DNA of 64,000 bases from a virus, in the IMG/VR virus record IMGVR_UViG_3300030329_004314, positions 1 through 64,000 of that record. One strand, given 5' to 3'. This document shows positions 58,304-64,000 of the stretch, in pieces. The stretch's first letter is position 1, and every line of letters starts with the position of its first letter. The position numbers and the translations under genes were made by a program. The notes under the pieces were generated by a model. The model did not search any database, had not been told where the DNA came from, and saw only the letters and a program-made list of their open reading frames with translations.

Positions 58304-58418
58304 TTTTATTCCTTCTATTTATCACTTTTTTTTCCTCTCTTTTTAGTAGAAACATAGCAGACAAAGCCACAAAAATTTCTATAGACCAAGCTAAAAGTCC
58401 AGCTAGTATGGCTTCCAC
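58293..58418 (-). CDS. 41-residue membrane peptide
   Basis: Short gene. It begins with GTG, sharing one base with the glycosyltransferase stop (TAGTG), and has GGAGG 7 bp upstream. The product is a single membrane helix (AILAGLLAWSIEIFVALSAM, residues 3-22) followed by a very basic tail (LLKREEKKVINRRNKN). It ends 10 bp inside the following gene. Single-helix basic peptides of this type could be holins, toxins or membrane anchors for the neighbouring transferase. The function is unknown. Confidence 0.5.
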   Translation of the reverse strand: MEAILAGLLAWSIEIFVALSAMFLLKREEKKVINRRNKNVN

Positions 58419-59473
58419 TACAGCCCCTCCATAACTTTTTGTGCAGAATTAGTCCATGAAAAATTTTCTGCTGTCAAACGGCCTTCTTCATTATATGTCT
58501 TGCCTGATTGAACCTTGTCATGAACAGTTCTCATTATATCAACCATTTCATCAATATGTCTATCTTCTATTTTTGCCCAGTTTCCTTGTCCATTGAACCA
58601 TATTCCATCAAATGCCTTTTCTGTTTTTTGTATATCAACTAGATGGCAATTGTCTTGATTGCAAAATTCTGTGTGGGCAGAGTAGTTAGTAGATATTACA
58701 TGCTTTCCACAAGACATCATCTCTAGAAGCTCAAGATTCCAGCCCTCTGCTCTTGAAGGGAATAAGCCACAATGCGAGTCACCCATTATTCTTGATAGTT
58801 CTTCATGAGTTTCTACACGAGGAATAATTTTTACTTTGTCTCCTAGTTTTGAACCTCTATAAAATCTCTGCCAGTTATGTGTTTGTTCATCACTAAGAAA
58901 TGGGTTGCTGTTCATCATCCATAATTGAACATTATCTTTTTTGGTAAAGGCTTTATTAAATATCTTAGCAATAATATCGTGTCCTTTTCTCTTTTCCCAC
59001 TTACCAATATTTATAAACACAGTATCTGACTGATTAGACTCTTGAACAGAGAATACGTTTGAGTCAACGCCAAGAGGGGCGACACTAACATCCATGTCTG
59101 GGATGTGGTTTAATATTATTGACTTCGCCCATTCTGAGCAAACGATTATAGAATCTAACTGTGACAGGTGATGCATCTCTTGTGTTGAGAACTTATCTAA
59201 CTCAAATATAGGAAAGCCTACACGTTTTCCTCTTCCGACATGCATTGCCATATCATGCTGATGCCAAAGTCTCAAGCTAACAGCATCAGGATTAAAAAGC
59301 TTTTGATTTTCTATGTAATGAGCAACAGATTCAGCATCTGCCTTACTATCTACTTCAGGACTTCCTATTGGAAAATAACAAACATCTGCCATTACTCCCA
59401 ACTTTTTTAATATATTCCATCCTGCTACTCCATATCCCAAACTATTAACGGGGGAAATGTAATTGATATCCAT
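58418..59473 (-). CDS. GT-B family 4 glycosyltransferase
   Basis: 351 residues from the ATG at 59473, which has AGGAAT 5 bp upstream. Acceptor half: NSLGYGVAGWNILKKLG (~10-26) and LRLWHQHDMAMHVGRG. SIIVCSEWAKSIILNH (~112-127), VAPLGVDSNVFS hinge (~131-142), VFINIGKWEKRKGHDIIAKI (~151-170) and donor signature PSRAEGWNLELLEMMSCGK (~240-258) are the GT4 landmarks. It probably uses a nucleotide sugar with retention. The adjacent 41-residue membrane peptide could anchor it. Confidence 0.82.
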   Translation of the reverse strand: MDINYISPVNSLGYGVAGWNILKKLGVMADVCYFPIGSPEVDSKADAESVAHYIENQKLFNPDAVSLRLWHQHDMAMHVGRGKRVGFPIFELDKFSTQEMHHLSQLDSIIVCSEWAKSIILNHIPDMDVSVAPLGVDSNVFSVQESNQSDTVFINIGKWEKRKGHDIIAKIFNKAFTKKDNVQLWMMNSNPFLSDEQTHNWQRFYRGSKLGDKVKIIPRVETHEELSRIMGDSHCGLFPSRAEGWNLELLEMMSCGKHVISTNYSAHTEFCNQDNCHLVDIQKTEKAFDGIWFNGQGNWAKIEDRHIDEMVDIMRTVHDKVQSGKTYNEEGRLTAENFSWTNSAQKVMEGL

Positions 59474-59487
59474 CCTTATTCCTAAAT

Positions 59488-59763
59488 CTACATTCTTTGA
59501 TTCCATCTATTTTTGGCATCATCAAAGCTACTACAGTCCTCAGTCATGCACCCACAGTCTTCACACTCATACCAATAGTAAGGATTAACACCCCATGTGC
59601 TTGCCTGCGCCATCGCTGATCCTCCACAAAAAGGACACGGCAAGAGGGATTCCCCCGTAAACTTTGACACTTGGATGTCATGCCTGCCACACTTTATGCA
59701 CCATATTGGTTTGTTGTCTGCATTTACGATTCTACTGCAACAACTAAGTATATATCTGTCCAT
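59488..59763 (-). CDS. Lar-like zinc-ribbon protein with extra ribbon
   Basis: 91 residues. The C-terminal part LPCPFCGGSAMAQ (~41-53) ... YYWYECEDCGCMTE (~62-75) ... DDAKNRWNQR is the restriction-alleviation Lar/zinc-ribbon pattern. The N-terminal CCSRIV and IWCIKCGRHD form a second Cys pair, making it longer than the usual ~65-residue Lar. Lar-type proteins of some phages reduce host type I restriction; whether this one does cannot be told. Sits upstream of a GT4 gene with a 14-bp gap. Confidence 0.65.
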   Translation of the reverse strand: MDRYILSCCSRIVNADNKPIWCIKCGRHDIQVSKFTGESLLPCPFCGGSAMAQASTWGVNPYYWYECEDCGCMTEDCSSFDDAKNRWNQRM

Positions 59764-59775
59764 AGTCTAGCGTCT

Positions 59776-60786
59776 TTACCACATTTTGCATGACCAATAT
59801 CTTGGCGTTGTTTTGTCCTTAGCCGTATCGCATTTGTGTCTGGCACGAAAACTTTTTCTTCTAGCGGGGTTATCTCTTTTTATTTCCATGTTTGGATCGC
59901 CAAAGTTGACTTTAATAACATTGCCTTTTTGGTTTTTAACATACACAGAAAACTTTTTTGGCCCATCTGGAGTTCTAAAAGGTTTATTAAGAGTTACTTT
60001 TCTTCCTTGATATTCAGCGGCTTTGCCTTTGTATCGCAAGGTAACTCCGTCTTTCTTATAAACGCCTCTTCTTACATATGTAAATATTTCTCCAGTTTTA
60101 GGATGCTCATACTTGTAGTCGCCTTTTGCTTCTTTAGACTTTTTAGGAGAGTGCTTTTCATACCAATCTTTAAATTCTTTCATGTTTTTTCCGGGCATAT
60201 AAATTGTTTTGCCGTCTCCAGTTTTATGTGGATGAGCAAAAGGCTTTAGACCTATTTCTTTAGCCATCTTGATTGCTTTTTCTTCGGAATCAAAAGCATA
60301 CTTTTCCATTGGGCCAGCATCATGAGACATGTCTTTATACATGTAGCCTTTACCTGTTGGTTTTTGTGCCTTCTTCCAAGACTCAGGGTCTGGTCTATCA
60401 GGATCTCCCGGCTTTGCGGGCTTATATTTTTTGCCTTCTCTTTCTTTCTTCTTTCTTATATTGTCCCAGAGTCCGGGCTTTGCTTCTGCAATATCCCATT
60501 CTTCTGTTTCTTCTCCGAAGTCTACATAATCTGAATCTTCTGGAACAACAAAATTTTCAGCAGTAATATCTTCTGTGTAACCAATTGTATTGCAGAACTG
60601 ATCCGCTGCCTGCATATACTTATCTTTATTATCAAACATATATTCACCGTCTCCGTCACTATTAAATTGGCTGTAGCAAAAAGCTAATCTTTGTTCGTTT
60701 TCTGGAAAAGTTTCCTTAGACTTAGGATCTGACATACATCTTGAAACAAAATCCCTTTGACTTTCCCCTGATTTTGGTGAAGGCAT
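59776..60786 (-). CDS. Virion-associated-like protein with Cys-rich C-terminal domain
   Basis: 336 residues from the ATG at 60786 (AGGGGT 8 bp upstream; a TTG 60 bp earlier is possible). The N-terminal PSPKSGESQRDFVSRCMSD and ENEQRLAFCYSQ (~2-44) is a small domain often found in phage head or maturation proteins. A charged middle (Lys/Asp/Pro-rich, EREGKKYKPAKPGD) leads to a basic C-terminal domain with FSVYVKNQKGNVIKVNFGD and SFRARHKCDT / RYWSCKMW, again common in tailed phages. It may be part of the head or an injected DNA-binding protein. Confidence 0.5.
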   Translation of the reverse strand: MPSPKSGESQRDFVSRCMSDPKSKETFPENEQRLAFCYSQFNSDGDGEYMFDNKDKYMQAADQFCNTIGYTEDITAENFVVPEDSDYVDFGEETEEWDIAEAKPGLWDNIRKKKEREGKKYKPAKPGDPDRPDPESWKKAQKPTGKGYMYKDMSHDAGPMEKYAFDSEEKAIKMAKEIGLKPFAHPHKTGDGKTIYMPGKNMKEFKDWYEKHSPKKSKEAKGDYKYEHPKTGEIFTYVRRGVYKKDGVTLRYKGKAAEYQGRKVTLNKPFRTPDGPKKFSVYVKNQKGNVIKVNFGDPNMEIKRDNPARRKSFRARHKCDTAKDKTTPRYWSCKMW

Positions 60787-60842
60787 TTCAGTTACCCCTT
60801 TTTTTTTACTAATGTATTTATTTTTGGATTTTTGAAGAGATA

Positions 60843-61241
60843 TCAATAGTCCCTATATATTAACAATGTAATATGATAATAATCTAGCTCGACTTTTACT
60901 TGGATCTTGTTTATCGCTGATTTTGCTGCGGAAACATACTTTTCATCAGTTTTATCTCTTACTATTAATAATACACCGGGAGGCCTATTAGTTAGCCTAG
61001 AATAATGTGCTGCTTGTCCTACAGCTTCATACCATTTTTTAGCGAAGTCAACTTCGATAGCTAGGCAATCAGTAAGTATATCTACCCTTGTCCCATCAGG
61101 AAGCCTATACTCAACTTCTCCCTGCAATATTTGGTTGCAATGTAATTGATACTCTCTCTCTGTACGAAGCCCTTCATGAACAATCTTTTCTATTTGAGGG
61201 TGCTTTCTACCCCATAAGAAGCTGATGACTTTGTTTAACAT
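60843..61241 (-). CDS. PD-(D/E)XK nuclease-like protein
   Basis: 132 residues. After EGLRTEREYQLHCNQIL come GEVEYRLPDGTRVDILTD (~41-58) and CLAIEVDFAKKWYEAVGQ (~59-76), the E...D...ExD pattern of PD-(D/E)XK nucleases; AHYSRLTNRPPGVLLIV (~78-94) is a strand next to it. The active site is reasonably complete. It overlaps the upstream glycosyltransferase by 35 bp. It could cut host DNA or serve in repair; the assignment is by fold only. Confidence 0.5.
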   Translation of the reverse strand: MLNKVISFLWGRKHPQIEKIVHEGLRTEREYQLHCNQILQGEVEYRLPDGTRVDILTDCLAIEVDFAKKWYEAVGQAAHYSRLTNRPPGVLLIVRDKTDEKYVSAAKSAINKIQVKVELDYYHITLLIYRDY

Positions 61242-62511
61242 TTATCTTATCTCTCACTAGATTCATACACTTTATCTTGTTTTCTACGCCAACAGTCCAA
61301 TTTCCATGATGCAATATCGCTTTTTTTTCTGGAGATATATCTTCTCCAGACCATGCTTTTCGATTATTGGAATATCCAATTGTATAGTATCTCTTTGGGC
61401 ATAAGGAGACACTTGTTATATATTCATCTTTAAGTTGATTAAATGCTTCCTGATCATGCATATATTTATCAACATCTGAAAGCATATGCTTAAATAGTCT
61501 CATATTTTTATCATTATTCTTAAATATAAAAAACCCTAAACATATCGTGTCTGGTTCACAGTCTAGTTGTCCTGCAAAATCATTGTCTCCCAGACAACAG
61601 TAAAGATCTTTGATGAATGGAGAAAAGTATTGCACATCTGGGTCAGACCATATGATGTAGTCTGAATCATCATTCTCCATAGTCTTTATAGTCCATTCCC
61701 ATTTGTCCTTCATTGTTTGGTTGAATCCAGTAGAAGGCGGTTTTCTAGCGTCTCCCCAGCTTCCTTCTGGGTCTCTTTGAGGAGTTACTGTCACCACTAT
61801 GTCATCACAACTCCACCCACAGTCTGTAACAGATGGAAAAAAGTATTCATCATAAAATCTTTTGTGAGTACCCGTATAAAACGTGTACATGGTAATTTTT
61901 TTACTTTTTAAATCATGAATTGGCTTGAGGTGACACGGCTCTGGAAACTTTCTCTTTCCATCAACGGTAGAATGCTGTGAGGAAGTCCTGAAAGGGGTAG
62001 TATGTAAATGATTGGCGATAATATCTAAACATGGATTGCTTACGTTATAACCTGAGCTTTCAAGTTCTTGCGCAAATACGTTATCGCATCCTCGCTGACC
62101 AAGACAAAATGCTCCATTGATTCCTTTTTTTACTGCACCTTTGACTATCCATGTGTCCTGAGATCTAGATTGACTTTTAACTACATGAGCATCTAAAAAC
62201 TTTGACTCTAATGTGCCTTTAGGTAGATCCCATCTACTCAACGCATAAGCATCGTCGTCTCCCATATGACGACACAAATCAATTGACTCATCAAAAAAAA
62301 TATCTGCATTAGATAGAATATTAATATCATCAGGAAAAATTTTTGTAAATTCGATGAATCTTCCATAAGTCAGCATCCCATTTTCAGTATTTATAATAAA
62401 TATGTTATCTATATATCTATTATAAGTGTTGAGGAGAAGGCACTTTTCATACTCTTTGTTTCTTACAGAATTATTTGTCTTTACATTTTGTACAAACAGG
62501 TTAATATTCAT
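61207..62511 (-). CDS. Two-domain glycosyltransferase
   Basis: 434 residues with two GT-A-like halves. N-terminal half: NIFIINTENGMLTY (~36-49), INILSNADIFFDE (~63-75, metal-type Asp) and YALSRWDLPKG. C-terminal half from ~205: KITMYTFYTGTHKRFYDEYF, DSDYIIWSDPDVQYF (~289-303, DPD metal motif) and the late HHGNW (~410). The C-terminal half resembles nucleotide-diphospho-sugar transferases. The protein may add two sugars in turn, or one half may be non-catalytic. ATGA overlap with the next gene upstream. Confidence 0.6.
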   Translation of the reverse strand: MNINLFVQNVKTNNSVRNKEYEKCLLLNTYNRYIDNIFIINTENGMLTYGRFIEFTKIFPDDINILSNADIFFDESIDLCRHMGDDDAYALSRWDLPKGTLESKFLDAHVVKSQSRSQDTWIVKGAVKKGINGAFCLGQRGCDNVFAQELESSGYNVSNPCLDIIANHLHTTPFRTSSQHSTVDGKRKFPEPCHLKPIHDLKSKKITMYTFYTGTHKRFYDEYFFPSVTDCGWSCDDIVVTVTPQRDPEGSWGDARKPPSTGFNQTMKDKWEWTIKTMENDDSDYIIWSDPDVQYFSPFIKDLYCCLGDNDFAGQLDCEPDTICLGFFIFKNNDKNMRLFKHMLSDVDKYMHDQEAFNQLKDEYITSVSLCPKRYYTIGYSNNRKAWSGEDISPEKKAILHHGNWTVGVENKIKCMNLVRDKINVKQSHQLLMG

Positions 62512-63281
62512 TTGCTTATATCCTTCAAGTGATCCACATACGCTTGAATATAGTGGTCTGGAAAAACCTCTCTTGGGTTTTCTAATATTCTGTAGTCCTT
62601 GTCTATTTCCCCCAGTAGATGACTTGGCAACCTAGATGTTTTGTGACCATAAAAGTCATGAAGATGAATATGGCAAATTTTAGGCTCATAGAACCTTCTC
62701 TTTGTTGGGTTTACAGAGCAGTCTTGAGTCTTGTTTGTTTTATGCTTGCTTCTCCATCCCTGTTTGTACCTCATTTTTTCTGATGACCTCCAAACTCTAA
62801 TATGTGGATCGTGCATGACGAAAGTGCTTCCGTATGCAGAATTTCTGTCCCATATATAAATAGACGGAGATATAAAAGGAAAACAACTAAGATCAACTAC
62901 TTTGTCTATTTTTTCGTCAGTCATATATGTCAATATATCTTTCAGAAGCGGAGTGAAAAACTCATCAGGATCACAGCAGATAATCCACTCATTGCCCTTT
63001 TCTTCTGCCAAACTAACTCCATAGTCACGACAAGCTATCTCATTAAAGCCTCCGTTTATAACTGACTTATCAAATCCAGACCCAAAGTCTTTCCAGTGTT
63101 CAGTAACTTTAAAATACTCTCCTTCTAATTCACCAAAGTAATCTGGCCTTTTTGGATCTGTATGCAAGACAACTATATCAGTAACCCACCAGTAAGAACT
63201 CATTGTTTTTACAGAGTCCTTGATGTAAAACCAGTCAGGTAAGCTGTTAATGTAATAAACTGTAGAAGTTACGTTTTTCAT
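62508..63281 (-). CDS. GT-A glycosyltransferase-like protein
   Basis: 257 residues. Starts with VTSTVYYINSLPDWFYIKDS, then FNEIACRDYGVSLAEEKGNE (~79-98), the metal motif WIICCDPDEFFTPLL (~99-113) and later HIHLHDFYGHKT (~210-221). The CDPDEFF motif matches DxDE-type family 2 enzymes. It likely transfers a sugar in the second glycan block. No gap to the next gene upstream. Confidence 0.62.
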   Translation of the reverse strand: MKNVTSTVYYINSLPDWFYIKDSVKTMSSYWWVTDIVVLHTDPKRPDYFGELEGEYFKVTEHWKDFGSGFDKSVINGGFNEIACRDYGVSLAEEKGNEWIICCDPDEFFTPLLKDILTYMTDEKIDKVVDLSCFPFISPSIYIWDRNSAYGSTFVMHDPHIRVWRSSEKMRYKQGWRSKHKTNKTQDCSVNPTKRRFYEPKICHIHLHDFYGHKTSRLPSHLLGEIDKDYRILENPREVFPDHYIQAYVDHLKDISK

Positions 63282-64000
63282 TTATATTCTGAATGAGTCT
63301 CCATTATGATCTTCGCACCAGTTCATATAGTTGTACAGTAAAATTTGGCTAGGGTTTACGAATATTTTTCCACCATTATCTTTGATAGCTTTATTAAACA
63401 CTACATGCTCTGATGTTTCTCCTGAATATCTAGCACCAGAGTCAATGATATCTTTTAACTTATAAACTGCCATTCCTCCAAAACAAGAATTTACTTCTAA
63501 AAGAGGATCTCCTCTCTGAAGTGACGCATATCGAGAACCATATCTCATCATCTGTGTTCTTGATATTCTTAGTTCAGTGTGTTCTAAATCTCTATGAGGA
63601 AACGTATCCCAATACCTAATTGATTTCCTCAAAGTATTCTTTCCATTTGAACCCATTACTGACCAATCATCATGAGAGATGCTGTGTGCTATTCCGTCAT
63701 AGCTGAATCCTCCTATCAAATCTAAATCTACAGGTATATAGTAATCAAAGTCAGGAGCAATCTCTATTATCTTGTCTAGACATATATTTCTACAGTGAGC
63801 AAGTCTTTCTGTTCTTTCTTTAAGTCTTCCTCCTATTCTTTCTAAGCTCAAACTTTCAGACATACATATTCTTTTGTCAGGGTCTCTCTTCGACCAATCA
63901 TTTAGATATAATCCTGTTGCATCTCTAGAGTCATTTTCATATGTCACAAACACACAGTCCTTAAAAAGACTAGACAAATGCTCAAGTCTAGGGATACCAG
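63282..64000 (-). CDS. GT-A glycosyltransferase-like protein (5' end outside window)
   Basis: The frame is still open at base 64000, so the gene starts beyond the right edge; 238 whole residues are seen. Residues ~8-20 form a strand (FKDCVFVTYENDS), then RICMSESLSL and ERLAHCRNICLDKII, the metal-type Asp stretch DYYIPVDLDLIGGF (~93-106), and NSCFGGMAVYKL (~170-181). This layout is GT-A-like, resembling small transferases of LPS clusters. A TTG at 63977 is unlikely to be the start since the open frame continues upstream. Donor and acceptor unknown. Confidence 0.55.
   Translation of the reverse strand, partial: GIPRLEHLSSLFKDCVFVTYENDSRDATGLYLNDWSKRDPDKRICMSESLSLERIGGRLKERTERLAHCRNICLDKIIEIAPDFDYYIPVDLDLIGGFSYDGIAHSISHDDWSVMGSNGKNTLRKSIRYWDTFPHRDLEHTELRISRTQMMRYGSRYASLQRGDPLLEVNSCFGGMAVYKLKDIIDSGARYSGETSEHVVFNKAIKDNGGKIFVNPSQILLYNYMNWCEDHNGDSFRI

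Noticed and set aside
1-64000. tRNA genes, integrase or attachment sites
   Set aside because: No cloverleaf-like sequence, recombinase motif or flanking direct repeats were recognised by eye; a tRNA scan would settle it.

Overview
This 64 kb window is a piece of a large double-stranded DNA tailed bacteriophage genome (Caudoviricetes), probably environmental. The signs are genes packed end to end with 1-20 nt overlaps (many ATGA or TAATG junctions), AT-rich DNA, a phage-style replisome next to virion-like proteins, and no ribosomal or housekeeping genes. No terminase, portal, integrase, tRNA or CRISPR array was seen. The host cannot be named from the sequence. No gene-free stretch exceeds 300 bases; the longest gaps are about 60-110 bp.

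Layout. (1) 1-7323, plus strand: a very large virion or tail-tip-like protein entering from the left edge, a GT-A glycosyltransferase, a Ser/Cys-rich protein, a Cys-motif protein and a small structural-like protein. (2) 7318-9492, minus strand (as is everything from here on): a possible ssDNA-binding protein, a Rad52/Erf-type annealing protein and an HTH + NUMOD-like + PD-(D/E)XK protein resembling a homing endonuclease. (3) 9494-35251: a 26 kb glycan locus with dTDP-sugar synthesis (rfbA, rfbB, fdtA, DegT aminotransferase, epimerases, methyltransferases), an ulosonic-acid set (kdsA, a neuA-like gene, a DapA/NanA-like aldolase), GDP-fucose synthase, a LicC-like nucleotidyltransferase and many glycosyltransferases, including one carrying all four GT29 sialyltransferase motifs. 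(4) 35244-51166: replication, recombination and nucleotide metabolism: ssb, a DNA polymerase III alpha subunit split in two around a DnaQ-like exonuclease, a RecB/AddB-like nuclease, dNMP kinase, primase, DnaB helicase, RecA, two small nucleases, zinc-ribbon proteins and nrdB. (5) 51153-55879: a 44-residue gene between nrdB and nrdA, nrdA, a methyltransferase, a strong terminator, a holin-like and a spanin-like membrane protein, and a probable virion protein. (6) 55977-64000: three unknown proteins, more glycosyltransferases, a Lar-like zinc ribbon, a PD-(D/E)XK protein and a virion-associated-like protein. The last gene runs off the right edge.

How it fits together. Transcription on the minus strand runs from 64 kb towards 7.3 kb. 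The replication genes appear to form a largely self-sufficient replisome. The ribonucleotide reductase and dNMP kinase would supply dNTPs. The glycan loci could make activated sugars and transfer them to phage proteins, phage DNA or host surface glycans; the sequence does not say which. The most notable points are the GT29-type transferase beside kdsA and a CMP-sugar synthetase, the split DnaE, and a Chlamydia-like (class Ic) NrdB with Val where the radical Tyr would be.
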